16,219 bases of DNA. Origin: Bacillota bacterium. GTDB lineage: Bacteria > Bacillota > Clostridia > Lachnospirales > Lachnospiraceae. Shown piece after piece: positions 7,225-16,067 of this stretch (positions are counted from its first letter, which is position 1; each line of letters opens with the position of its first letter). The stretch spans positions 1-16,219 of the forward strand of contig JAEWPN010000246.1 in assembly GCA_023399455.1 (NCBI GenBank), given 5' to 3'. The notes beneath the pieces were generated by a model. The model saw only the letters and a program-made list of their open reading frames with translations. It ran no database searches and was not told the DNA's origin. The translations under genes were made by a program, and so were the position numbers.

Positions 7225-8241
7225 ATGGTTAATGATTCACTCAATTTGAAAATAAAAAGTATTCCTAAGAGGGCGGCGATCGCAGCATTTTATCTTATTG
7301 CCCTCATTCTGGCAGGGATCGTAGTGATGCATCACAATCCGCTTGCAGATCAGACCACAGAGCTTATGAAAAAGGTGATGGCGTGCGTGCTCATCGCTTT
7401 TACCTGCGTGATATTCGGTATATTTTATGAAAGGCTTACGGTGCTGCCCAAGGAGCTGCTTCAGAACCGGAGGCTGATATGGAAGCTGGCGAAGAACGAT
7501 TTTAAAAAGAGGTATGCCGGCTCTTATCTCGGTATGGTATGGGCCTTCGTACAGCCGGTGGTAACCGTGGTCATGTACTGGATCGTGTTCGACAGGGTAT
7601 TCGATACGAGAAGCCAGCTTGTTGCGGGCGGGATAGAGGTTCCTTACGTCTTATACCTGACAGCGGGACTGGTTCCGTGGTTTTATTTTTCGGAAGCGCT
7701 GAGCAATGGGACGACGGCACTCATGGAATATAATTATCTGGTCAAAAAGGTAGTTTTTAAAATCAGTATTTTGCCTATTATCAAGGTAATTGCGGCTACT
7801 TTCATACATGTATTTTTCGTGGTGGTTTTATTGCTTATTGCCATAGCATACGGCTATTATCCCAGCATATACACGCTGCAGGTTTTTTATTACAGTTTCT
7901 GTGAATTCGTGCTGGTGCTCGCCATCAGCTATTCGACCTGCGCAATTGTTGTATTTTTCAGGGATTTACAGCAGATCATAGGTATTGTTCTTCAGATCGG
8001 TATGTGGGCAACGCCTATTTTATGGGACATATCCATGCTGAGCGATACGATGAAGCCTTTATTCAAGCTGAATCCTATGGTTTATATCGTGAATGGCTAT
8101 CGCAGCGCCGTGTATGAGCAGGAATGGTTTTTTGAACATTTTTATTCCTCTACTTATTTTTGGATTTTTACGGTTACGCTGTTTTGCATCGGTTCTTTGA
8201 TTTTCAAAAGGCTGAAGGTACATTTTGCGGATGTGATGTAG
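7225..8241 (+). CDS. ABC-2 type polysaccharide export permease (Wzm/TagG/RgpC-like)
   Basis: This 338-residue membrane protein is the channel half of an ABC exporter for lipid-linked polysaccharide. The family core begins at about residue 78 with the typical cytoplasmic interface helix and the stretch RYAGSYLGMVWAFVQP (96-111), followed by several hydrophobic segments. Before it lies an additional region of about 75 residues with two predicted membrane helices (about 17-35 and 51-68). Usual members are about 260-280 residues and lack this part. I chose ATG 7225, with AGGA at 7215-7218 overlapping the rmlC stop. An in-frame start at 7180 would add 15 residues and overlap rmlC. It pairs with the ATPase encoded 37 bases downstream. 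The substrate is inferred to be the rhamnose-containing glycan made by this cluster. Confidence 0.93.
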   Translation: MVNDSLNLKIKSIPKRAAIAAFYLIALILAGIVVMHHNPLADQTTELMKKVMACVLIAFTCVIFGIFYERLTVLPKELLQNRRLIWKLAKNDFKKRYAGSYLGMVWAFVQPVVTVVMYWIVFDRVFDTRSQLVAGGIEVPYVLYLTAGLVPWFYFSEALSNGTTALMEYNYLVKKVVFKISILPIIKVIAATFIHVFFVVVLLLIAIAYGYYPSIYTLQVFYYSFCEFVLVLAISYSTCAIVVFFRDLQQIIGIVLQIGMWATPILWDISMLSDTMKPLFKLNPMVYIVNGYRSAVYEQEWFFEHFYSSTYFWIFTVTLFCIGSLIFKRLKVHFADVM

Positions 8242-8278
8242 AAAGAAAATATTAGCAGTGCAACGGAGAAATAGCTGA

Positions 8279-9556
8279 ATGGAAGAAAAGAAAATAGCGA
8301 TACAGACCAAGGAATTGGAAAAAGTATATAGATTATATGATAAGCCTTCGGACCGGATGAAAGAAGCCTTTGGACTATTGGGAAAGAAGCGCTACAAGGA
8401 GCACCATGCGCTGGATAAGGTGGACATGACGGTATATCAGGGCGAGACGGTTGGAATCATCGGAACCAATGGATCGGGAAAATCCACGATTTTGAAAATC
8501 ATTACGGGAGTGCTTAATCCCTCTGGGGGTGAGGTAGCCGTGAACGGGCGCATTTCTGCACTTCTCGAACTGGGCGCAGGCTTTAATATGGAATACAACG
8601 GCATAGAAAACATTTACTTAAACGGTACGATGATCGGCTTTTCGGAAAAGGAAATCGGGGAGAAGATGGATGCCATACTGGATTTCGCGGATATCGGCGA
8701 CTATGTGTACCAGCCGGTCAAGACATATTCCAGTGGAATGTTCGTGCGGCTGGCATTTGCGGTGGCAATTAATATTGAACCGGAAATATTGATTGTTGAC
8801 GAAGCCTTGTCGGTGGGCGACGTATTTTTCCAGGCAAAGTGCTATCATAAATTTGAAGAATTCAAGAAAATCGGAAAGACGATTTTATTTGTCAGCCATG
8901 ATTTAAGCAGCATCAGCAAATATTGTGACAGAGTAATACTGCTTAATAAGGGGAAAAAGCTGGGCGAAGGTTCACCTAAGGAGATGATAGACGTCTATAA
9001 GAGAGTGCTGGTCGGGCAATATGCGATTGAAGATGAAGATAAAGAGAACCTTTTAAACGACAGTGATTTGAGAGAGGCAGCGGCCGTGAAAGCGGGAGTC
9101 AATCCTGATTTGCTTGAATATGGAACTAAGGTGGCTTGTATAACGGAATATTATATTACGGACAGCGAAGGGATAAGGACTACGGCTGTCATAAAAGGGC
9201 ATGAATTCACGATTCATATGAAGGTAGAGTTTTCTGAGGACGTTCCGGCACCTATATTTGCATTTACGGTTAAGAATATAAGAGGTACCGAGATTACAGG
9301 GACGAATACCATGTTCGAAAAAACATTTTTAGAGCCGGTAAGCGCCGGAAGTGTAAAGATGATTACTTTCAGGCAGAAGATGAGCCTTCAGGGGGGAGAA
9401 TATCTGTTGTCTTTAGGAGTGACCGGATATGAGGACAATGACTTTGCCGTATATCACAGGCTGTACGATGTAATTAACGTTACGGTAATATCGGATAAGG
9501 ATACGGTAGGTTATTACGATATGGACACGGAGGCTGAGGTAAGCGACTGTATTTAG
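8279..9556 (+). CDS. Polysaccharide export ABC ATPase with Wzt-type C-terminal domain
   Basis: The 425-residue ATPase powers export by the upstream permease. Motifs seen: Walker A GTNGSGKST (62-70), signature YSSGM (150-154), Walker B ILIVDE (170-175) and the switch histidine in VSHD (H207). After the nucleotide-binding domain ends near 250, a further domain of about 150 residues (roughly 270-420) has the alternating strand pattern of the Wzt C-terminal glycan-binding domain. In E. coli O9a this domain binds the capped non-reducing end of the polymer and selects chains for export; ATPases of the TagH/RgpD type often lack it or carry other tails. GGAG at 8265-8268 precedes ATG 8279. The next gene encodes a methyltransferase-kinase fusion, the kind of enzyme that makes such caps. 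The ATPase call is firm; the glycan-binding domain is assigned by pattern. Confidence 0.94.
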   Translation: MEEKKIAIQTKELEKVYRLYDKPSDRMKEAFGLLGKKRYKEHHALDKVDMTVYQGETVGIIGTNGSGKSTILKIITGVLNPSGGEVAVNGRISALLELGAGFNMEYNGIENIYLNGTMIGFSEKEIGEKMDAILDFADIGDYVYQPVKTYSSGMFVRLAFAVAINIEPEILIVDEALSVGDVFFQAKCYHKFEEFKKIGKTILFVSHDLSSISKYCDRVILLNKGKKLGEGSPKEMIDVYKRVLVGQYAIEDEDKENLLNDSDLREAAAVKAGVNPDLLEYGTKVACITEYYITDSEGIRTTAVIKGHEFTIHMKVEFSEDVPAPIFAFTVKNIRGTEITGTNTMFEKTFLEPVSAGSVKMITFRQKMSLQGGEYLLSLGVTGYEDNDFAVYHRLYDVINVTVISDKDTVGYYDMDTEAEVSDCI

Positions 9557-9585
9557 CAACAGACCAGGGCAAAAGGAGAACTGAT

Positions 9586-11727
9586 ATGAATGTTTCTTCA
9601 AACATAGAGCAGATTGGGAAAATAGTTCTTGATTATAAATATTATCCGGGCGAGGACCTTTATTGTGACGGAGAGGTAGAGGATGAGATTCTGGACATCG
9701 TTAAAAACTACTCTCCTATAGAATATAGGCGTATTATCGAAGAACGGGCAAAATGGCCGGTTCTCTATCATTTGTCCCCTCTCAGGGAAAATATTGTGGA
9801 CTGGGTTCCTATGGATAAGGATGCGAAAGTGCTGGAGGTTGGAGCCGGCTGCGGTGCAATTACGGGCAATCTTGCCAAAAAGGCGGGAAGCGTTACCTGC
9901 ATCGACTTATCTAAGAAGAGAAGTATGATCAATGCCTATAGACATCAGGACTGCGATAACGTCACCATACATGTGGGGAATTTTATGGACATAGAACCGG
10001 AGCTGCCGAATGATTTCGATTTTATCTATTTCATTGGTGTATTCGAGTACGGTCAGAGCTATACCGGAACGGTCCGCCCCTATGAGGATCTGCTCAAGAT
10101 GATGCTTCGTCATTTAAAAAAGGACGGGAGAATCATTATTGCTATCGAAAACAGACTGGGACTTAAGTATTTCGCCGGATGCAGGGAAGACCATCTGGGG
10201 ACTTATTTTTCGGGAATTGAGGATTATGCGCAAGGCGGAGGCGTGCGTACCTTTACGAGAGAGGGACTGGAGAATATTTTTCATGCCTGCGGGGTAAAAG
10301 ACTATTCCTTTTATTATCCCTACCCTGACTATAAGTTTATGACTGCCTTGTATTCTGACGGGAGGCTCCCGATGCCCGGAGAGCTGTCGGAGAATAATAG
10401 GAATTTTGATAGAGACAGAATGTTGCTCTTCGATGAGAAGCAGGCTTTCGATGCGGTGATAAAGGATGGACTTTTCCCTGTGTTTTCCAACTCTTATGCT
10501 GCGGTTATCGGAGATGATTTCGATATAAAGTATGCCAAATATTCCAATGATCGTTCGCCGGAGTATGAGATTCGTACGGAGATATGTATTGATGGAGAAG
10601 GGAAAAAGATAGTAAAAAAACATGCGTTATCGAATGAAGCCATAGATCATATCAAAAGCATGGAGACGGCATACATCGATTTGAGGCAAAGATTTGAGGG
10701 CGGTAAGCTCCGGGTCAATAAGTGCAGCTTATGTGAGGACGGTAAATCAGCTCAGTTTGAATTTGTAGAAGGATTAACGCTGGAGGAGATTCTGGACGGA
10801 TGTCTGGAGAGAAATGAAATTGATAAATTCCATGTGTTATTTAAAGAATATCTGGAAAGAATTTCTTATCATGAGGAGATGCCGGTGGCAGATTATGATT
10901 TGATTTTTTCCAATATATTGATTACACCGAAAGAAGTTTCGGAAGAAATGAATGATAAAGCAGAAGAGGATTCTTCTTTGGATGAGTCAGGCCTCAAGGT
11001 GATAATGGATGGAGCTTGGACTATCATAGATTACGAGTGGACTTTCGGTAAGCCGGTCAGTGCTAAGGAAACGGCTTTCCGCGCAGTGTATTGCTATGTT
11101 CTCGAAAATGAGAAGCGAAATAAACTCAATTTGGATGCGATAATAGAAACCCTTGGTATTACCGAAAGGGAAGCGGAGGAGTTCCGTGAGCAAGAGATGG
11201 GATTTCAGGAGTTTGTTACAGGAAAACATAAATCTATGGCACAGATGCGTGATGCCATAGGCTATAAGATCATGGAGCCGCTAAAGTGGGTGCATAAGTT
11301 TGATGATTCTTCCGAGAAGGAAAGAATACAGATTTATGAAGATCGGGGAAACGGATATTGTGAGGAGGATTCCTATTTCGTAAGAGATGCTTATGAAGGG
11401 GAGAATCTGATTCGTCTGGAGTTGGAGACGGCTGGAAACGTTAATATGCTTCGTATAGATCCGGCCATGGATTATTGTGTCGTACGGGTGAAAGAGCTGA
11501 CCTTTAACGGAATGGCGGTGGAACCTGGCAAGAAGAATATTATCACTAATGGAAAGAGCCTGAAGGATGGGAGTTACGTGTTCGCTACGGAGGATCCTAA
11601 TATAAATATCCGACTGGGAAATTTGGATAGGATGGATAGGAATGAAATCGTCGCAGAAATGGAAATTGTGCGCGTGCCGGAAGAAATCGCGAAGGATATG
11701 GCGGGAGCGGTGAAGAAGATATGGTGA
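9586..11727 (+). CDS. SAM-dependent methyltransferase fused to a kinase-like domain (WbdD-like layout)
   Basis: This 713-residue cytoplasmic protein begins with a class I methyltransferase domain (about 45-290): motif I is VLEVGAGCGA (82-91), the acidic residue ending strand 2 is D107 in CIDLS, and LKKDGRIIIAIENR is the usual late motif. The middle part (about 305-500) looks like a protein-kinase or aminoglycoside-phosphotransferase fold: a lysine pair at 344-345, a hinge-like FEFVEGLTLEEIL (391-403), a catalytic-loop pattern D438-x4-N443 and a metal-binding-type D482 in IIDYEW. About 560-713 is a beta-rich region I cannot name. The order methyltransferase then kinase and the length of about 700 match E. 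coli WbdD, which caps O9a chains with methyl-phosphate. The neighbouring ATPase has a Wzt-type domain, which fits a capping role. AAAAGGAG sits seven bases before ATG 9586. The methyltransferase is certain, the kinase likely, the capping role inferred. Confidence 0.85.
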   Translation: MNVSSNIEQIGKIVLDYKYYPGEDLYCDGEVEDEILDIVKNYSPIEYRRIIEERAKWPVLYHLSPLRENIVDWVPMDKDAKVLEVGAGCGAITGNLAKKAGSVTCIDLSKKRSMINAYRHQDCDNVTIHVGNFMDIEPELPNDFDFIYFIGVFEYGQSYTGTVRPYEDLLKMMLRHLKKDGRIIIAIENRLGLKYFAGCREDHLGTYFSGIEDYAQGGGVRTFTREGLENIFHACGVKDYSFYYPYPDYKFMTALYSDGRLPMPGELSENNRNFDRDRMLLFDEKQAFDAVIKDGLFPVFSNSYAAVIGDDFDIKYAKYSNDRSPEYEIRTEICIDGEGKKIVKKHALSNEAIDHIKSMETAYIDLRQRFEGGKLRVNKCSLCEDGKSAQFEFVEGLTLEEILDGCLERNEIDKFHVLFKEYLERISYHEEMPVADYDLIFSNILITPKEVSEEMNDKAEEDSSLDESGLKVIMDGAWTIIDYEWTFGKPVSAKETAFRAVYCYVLENEKRNKLNLDAIIETLGITEREAEEFREQEMGFQEFVTGKHKSMAQMRDAIGYKIMEPLKWVHKFDDSSEKERIQIYEDRGNGYCEEDSYFVRDAYEGENLIRLELETAGNVNMLRIDPAMDYCVVRVKELTFNGMAVEPGKKNIITNGKSLKDGSYVFATEDPNINIRLGNLDRMDRNEIVAEMEIVRVPEEIAKDMAGAVKKIW

Positions 11728-11738
11728 TTTGGTGATTG

Positions 11739-11806
11739 CGATTGCGAAACTGGCAGGGATAGAAAGTTTTATGTGTAATTTTGGGAGACTGTGAAGTTCG
11801 CAATTG
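11739..11806 (+). other. Leader hairpin before the TTG-started glycosyltransferase gene
   Basis: CGATTGCGAA (11739-11748) can pair with TTCGCAATTG (11797-11806): nine Watson-Crick pairs and one G-U pair, closing a 48-base loop. The 3' arm covers the upstream TTG (11804) and ends just before the ribosome binding site at 11814-11818. The loop holds a tiny reading frame (ATG 11771 to TGA 11792-11794). The region from the stop of the methyltransferase gene also holds the direct repeat TGGTGATT. A functional role is speculative. Confidence 0.3.
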
Positions 11807-11813
11807 GAAGTTG

Positions 11814-11827
11814 AGGAGAGGAATTTG
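11814..11827 (+). promoter_or_regulatory. Ribosome binding site that decides a TTG start
   Basis: AGGAG (11814-11818) lies six bases before an in-frame TTG (11825-11827), ideal spacing. The other candidate, TTG 11804, has only GGGAG at 11783-11787, sixteen bases away. No ATG occurs in frame near the beginning of this gene. Confidence 0.6.
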
Positions 11828-13969
11828 GGCGGTGGAATAAAGGCGTGGTTAAAAGAAAAGTTGATAGAGGGGCAGCGTAAACGGTATGATAGGTTGTTCG
11901 AGGAAAAGAGCGTTTCGTATGACGAGTGGATTCGAAAGAGGGAAGACGCTCTGAGGGATAGCCTTGCGGAAGAGACGAAAGCGTATGGTGGAAGAACGCT
12001 TAGTATCAAGCGGGTTCCGTATGAGGCGGTGAAGGATTATTTGACGGCAGGCGGTGCTGATAAAGAGGCGGCGGATATCGTTCTGTTTCAGGCGTCTGGC
12101 GGAAAATGTGCAGTGCTGGCGGAAGAACTAATCAATGACTTTTTTCTTGCGCATCCGCAGATTTCCGTGGCTTATGGAGATGAGGATGTACTGAGTCCTG
12201 ACGGAATCAGATATACGCCATGGCTGAAGCCTGACTGGTCTCCTGATACTTTTCTGTCCTGCTTTTATTTTGGCTCCATATTTGCGGTGCGCACTAATGC
12301 CTTAATGGAATTGTCTAAGGAGGAGATACTTGGCATCGGAGGAAAAGAGGCTGAGGACGACCGTGTGTGGATTTATCATATGTGCCGTCTATTGGCTCAG
12401 AAGGCAGGTGGTTTTGAAAGGAGACAAGAAAGAAATCCGGATGAATTTCCTGTGGGACATATCGATGAAATCCTGTTCCATTCTTTTTTGAACAGGGAAG
12501 GAGAACTGCTTTACAATGAGGGCAGTTATCCTTATGAAAGCAGCACTTCTGATGAAAGCTGCTGTTTCAGTGAACATATTCCTTCCGATGAAGATATCAC
12601 TTCCGGTAAAATAGAGAAACAACTTATTTCTATCATTATCCCTTCCAAGGATAATGAGAAAGTTCTGAAACGATGTATAGAGTCGGTAAAGAATTCGGCA
12701 GGGATGCCTTATGAAATAATTTTGGTGGATAATGGGAGCGAGGAGCGGACCAGGGAGGGCTTGAATGCTTATTTAAGCGGACTCGGCATTAAGTATACTT
12801 ATATTTATGAGAAGATGCCCTTTCATTTTTCTGCTATGTGCAATAAGGGAGCGACAGCGGCAGCGGGTGAAGTGTGCTTGTTTCTCAATGATGATGTAGA
12901 GGTGCCGGGGGTAAAGAAAGCGGACGAACGAAAGTTATCCGGCTGGCTGGAAAGGCTCTATGCGGAGGCAATGAAGCCCTACACAGGTGCCGTCGGGGTC
13001 AAGCTGTTATATCCTGATTCCAATAGAGTGCAGCATGGCGGTATTGTAAATTCGCGTTTGGGGCCGGTGCATAAGCTTCAATTCAAAGATGATAACGATC
13101 GTTATTATTATGGATGGAACCGTGGCATGAGAAATGTCATCGCGGTAACGGGGGCTTGTCTTTCCGTAGCGAAGGAGAAGTTCGAGGAGGTGAACTGCTT
13201 TCCTGAGGAACTGCCAGTGGCCTTTAATGATGTGGACTTATGCTTTTCCTTGTATGAGAAAGGATATTATAACGCTGTTTTACAAGAGGTGACGTTATAT
13301 CACTATGAATCGCTTAGCAGAGGGCAGGATCGAGAACGGGATAAGCTTGAGCGGCTGCTCGCAGAAAAGAGGAAACTCTACGCCCGGCATAGAGAGCTTT
13401 ACGGGAAAGATCCCTTTTATCATAAATATCTGGCAGGAGATATGCTTTCTTCGGGCTTTGAGCTTAGGGCAGATTACGATTGGCAGGAGGGTATGCCTTA
13501 TGGGAAGGTTATAAAGGCTGACGGGCTGCTTAAGGACGCCAGGGAGGATGCATGCGTCATGATCAGTCTGGAATATGCAGGAACTGTGGAGGAATGGCGC
13601 TGTGGCATAGAGCCGGAGTATGAACGGGGCAATCATATGCAAGATTATTATATACAAGGGTATTCCTTTGTAGCAGGTTCGGATAACGCGTGTTATGAAA
13701 AGGCGATTATACTGGAGAGAATAAGTACCGGGTCAGAATCTTTAGAAGGAGAACACGGGCTTTATACAGTCTCACCGGAGATTCTTCTTCGAAAGGACGT
13801 GGAGAGGAATCTTCCGGATCAGGTTAATGTTGGAATGGCAGGTTTCGGAGCAGTGCTTCGGGGTGAGGATGCCGAAAAGGGAAATTACAGGTTGGGGATT
13901 CTTGTTAAAGATAAATGCTCCGGTCAGAAGCTTTATTCATGGACGAACCGTTACCTGAATATTAAGTGA
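11825..13969 (+). CDS. Family 2 glycosyltransferase, RgpF-like, with degenerate N-terminal GT module
   Basis: This 714-residue protein (721 from the alternative TTG 11804) has one complete GT2 domain at about 265-540: ISIIIPSKDN (268-277) begins the nucleotide-binding fold, NDD (355-357) stands at the DxD position, and NDVDLC (468-473) is the late acidic motif of rhamnosyltransferase-type GT2 enzymes. The N-terminal part (1-265) keeps the second half of another GT2 module, with YGDEDVLS (117-124) and KPDWSPDTFLS, but lacks an opening PxYN strand, and FQASGG (88-93) replaces the acidic sugar-nucleotide motif. It is probably non-catalytic. The last 170 residues are beta-rich and unassigned. Start choice rests on AGGAG six bases before TTG 11825. 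It likely adds rhamnose or another sugar to the growing chain at the inner membrane face; donor and linkage cannot be read from sequence. Confidence 0.9.
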   Translation: MGGGIKAWLKEKLIEGQRKRYDRLFEEKSVSYDEWIRKREDALRDSLAEETKAYGGRTLSIKRVPYEAVKDYLTAGGADKEAADIVLFQASGGKCAVLAEELINDFFLAHPQISVAYGDEDVLSPDGIRYTPWLKPDWSPDTFLSCFYFGSIFAVRTNALMELSKEEILGIGGKEAEDDRVWIYHMCRLLAQKAGGFERRQERNPDEFPVGHIDEILFHSFLNREGELLYNEGSYPYESSTSDESCCFSEHIPSDEDITSGKIEKQLISIIIPSKDNEKVLKRCIESVKNSAGMPYEIILVDNGSEERTREGLNAYLSGLGIKYTYIYEKMPFHFSAMCNKGATAAAGEVCLFLNDDVEVPGVKKADERKLSGWLERLYAEAMKPYTGAVGVKLLYPDSNRVQHGGIVNSRLGPVHKLQFKDDNDRYYYGWNRGMRNVIAVTGACLSVAKEKFEEVNCFPEELPVAFNDVDLCFSLYEKGYYNAVLQEVTLYHYESLSRGQDRERDKLERLLAEKRKLYARHRELYGKDPFYHKYLAGDMLSSGFELRADYDWQEGMPYGKVIKADGLLKDAREDACVMISLEYAGTVEEWRCGIEPEYERGNHMQDYYIQGYSFVAGSDNACYEKAIILERISTGSESLEGEHGLYTVSPEILLRKDVERNLPDQVNVGMAGFGAVLRGEDAEKGNYRLGILVKDKCSGQKLYSWTNRYLNIK

Positions 13970-14028
13970 GCAAGCGTTATGTTGCTATGAGGCCGCAGGC
14001 TGAATAGTAATTAGGGAAAGGACAGAGA

Positions 14029-16062
14029 ATGCAGGAAGAAAAGACGGATTATAATGAAAATTATTATAAAGAGGCCTATGAAAAGGAACATATAAAATGT
14101 GCTGATTTAGCGGGCCGGATTGCGGAGCTGGAGGAAAAGAATGAGGAGCTTAGTTTTAAGATAAACCGGATTAAGAGCAATCCTGTTTGGAAAGCGAGCG
14201 CGCCCTTTCGCAAAGCTATGCATTTTCTTCTTCGTCAGCGCGGCCGTTTAAAAAACTGCGGAAATCTGAGAGGACTTGTGGCTAAGATAAAGTATAAGAG
14301 CAGAGAACGCGAAGCCATGGAATGTTTTGGTACGGCCAGCTTTCCCAATGAAGCAAGAAGAAGGAAGGAAAGAGAAAATATTTTCCCCCGAATGGTAAAG
14401 TTCAGTATTCTGGTACCGCTATATAATACTCCTAAGGAGTTTCTTACAGCTATGCTGGATTCCGTAATAAATCAGACCTATGAAAACTGGGAGCTTTGTC
14501 TTGCAGACGGTTCCGACATGGAACATTCCTACGTAGGAGAGATATGCGGGGAATACATGGAGGGGGACAAAGCGCATACTGGAGGAGAGGCCCGTATCGT
14601 TTATAAGAAGCTGGAGAGGAATGAGGGTATTTCAGGGAATACTAATAGATGCTATGCGATGGCCACCGGAGAGTATATCGGGCTGTTCGATCATGATGAT
14701 ATCCTGCATCCGTCGGTGCTTTACGAATATACCAGAGCCATAAATGAGCAGAATGCGGATTATATTTACTGCGATGAGACTACTTTCAAAAATAATGATA
14801 TCAATAAAATGCTTACTATGCACTTTAAGCCCGATTATGCTGTAGATAATCTTCGGGCTAACAATTATATATGTCATTTCAGTGTGTTCCACAGACGACT
14901 TTTGGAGGGGACAGAACTGTTTCGCAGCAAATATGACGGCAGTCAGGATCACGATATGATTCTGCGTCTGACGGACCGTGCTGAGAATGTGGTTCATGTA
15001 CCGAAGCTCATGTACTATTGGCGTTCTCATGCGGGCAGCGTAGCTTCAGGTATTCAGGCCAAGACATATGCTATCGATGCAGCGAAAGGAGCAGTGGCGG
15101 AGCATCTGCGGGGGCACGGTTACGAACATTTTAAAATATCCAGCACCAGAGCTTTTGAGACAATTTTTAAGATCAGCTATCAGATTATCGGCAATCCTAA
15201 GATTTCCATCGTTATTGCCAACAAGGATCACAAAGAGGATCTGAGCAGATGTATCACTTCTATTTTGGAGAAATCCACCTACGATAATTATGAAATCATC
15301 GTGGTGGAAAACAACAGCGAAACGCCGGAGATATGGGAATACTATGATAAACTTAAAGGAAATGAGAAAGTAAGGATAATAAATGCTGAAAAGATACAGC
15401 ATAATGCAGATAAAAAGTTTAATTATTCTGCAGTGAATAATCTTGGCGCAAAAGAAGCTGCCGGCGAGTATATTCTTCTACTCAATAACGACACGCGAGT
15501 GATTACGGTCAACTGGATGGAGGAACTGCTCATGTACGCGCAGCGTGCGGATGTGGGAGCCGTAGGTGCCAAACTCTACTATGAAAATAAGACGATACAG
15601 CACGCCGGTGTGGTTCTTGCGCTCGGTGCTCACCGTACGGCAGGTCATAGCCACTATGGACAGCATAGGGAAAATCTGGGCTACATGGGAAGGCTTTGCT
15701 ATGCGCAGGATGTATCTGCGGTAACGGGGGCCTGTCTGTTAGTTTCCAAGGAATTGTTTGAAAAAGTGGGAGGACTGGATGAATCCTTTGCCATATCCCT
15801 AAACGACGTAGATTTCTGCTTAAAGCTTAGGGAATTAGGATATTTGAATGTTTTTACCCCCTTTGCGGAGCTGTATCATTTTGAATCCATATCCAGAGGC
15901 TTGGATGATGAGGGCGAGAAGGCGGAGCGCTATAATGAGGAATCTGCAAGGTTTCGGGAGAAGTGGAAGGAGGTCCTGGAAAAGGGCGATCCCTATTATA
16001 ATCCCAATTTTTCCTTGGATCGCAGTGACTTTTCTTTGAAAATAGAGAAGAATGTGATATAA
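14029..16062 (+). CDS. Tandem family 2 glycosyltransferase with N-terminal coiled coil
   Basis: The 677-residue protein carries two complete GT2 domains. A short coiled coil (about 20-48) and a basic amphipathic stretch with SNPVWKASAPFRK (50-62), common in membrane-associated polysaccharide glycosyltransferases, come first. Domain A starts with FSILVPLYNTP (125-135) and has the metal motif DHDD (221-224), then KYDGSQDHDM. Domain B starts with ISIVIANKDH (392-401), has NND (486-488) and ends with NDVDFC (592-597) and a YHFESISRG segment typical of RgpF-type rhamnosyltransferases. Two intact active sites suggest it adds two sugars or alternates linkages in a repeat unit. AAAGGA (14017-14022) precedes ATG 14029 by six bases. 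It is the last gene of the run; a promoter for the next gene lies within its 3' end. Confidence 0.93.
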   Translation: MQEEKTDYNENYYKEAYEKEHIKCADLAGRIAELEEKNEELSFKINRIKSNPVWKASAPFRKAMHFLLRQRGRLKNCGNLRGLVAKIKYKSREREAMECFGTASFPNEARRRKERENIFPRMVKFSILVPLYNTPKEFLTAMLDSVINQTYENWELCLADGSDMEHSYVGEICGEYMEGDKAHTGGEARIVYKKLERNEGISGNTNRCYAMATGEYIGLFDHDDILHPSVLYEYTRAINEQNADYIYCDETTFKNNDINKMLTMHFKPDYAVDNLRANNYICHFSVFHRRLLEGTELFRSKYDGSQDHDMILRLTDRAENVVHVPKLMYYWRSHAGSVASGIQAKTYAIDAAKGAVAEHLRGHGYEHFKISSTRAFETIFKISYQIIGNPKISIVIANKDHKEDLSRCITSILEKSTYDNYEIIVVENNSETPEIWEYYDKLKGNEKVRIINAEKIQHNADKKFNYSAVNNLGAKEAAGEYILLLNNDTRVITVNWMEELLMYAQRADVGAVGAKLYYENKTIQHAGVVLALGAHRTAGHSHYGQHRENLGYMGRLCYAQDVSAVTGACLLVSKELFEKVGGLDESFAISLNDVDFCLKLRELGYLNVFTPFAELYHFESISRGLDDEGEKAERYNEESARFREKWKEVLEKGDPYYNPNFSLDRSDFSLKIEKNVI

Positions 16063-16063
16063 T
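16036..16063 (+). promoter_or_regulatory. Strong extended -10 promoter for the phospho-sugar mutase gene
   Basis: TTGAAA (16036-16041), a 16-base spacer and a perfect TATAAT (16058-16063), with TG at 16055-16056 forming an extended -10. The whole core lies in the last codons of the preceding glycosyltransferase gene or just past its stop. The start site would be near 16070, inside the palindrome at 16068-16084. Confidence 0.75.
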
Positions 16064-16067
16064 CCCA

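Noticed and set aside
11281..12009. Minus-strand frame of 242 codons across the end of the methyltransferase gene and the start of the glycosyltransferase gene
   Set aside because: It covers two good sense genes, and its translation has low-complexity Ser/Leu/Ile character without a domain.
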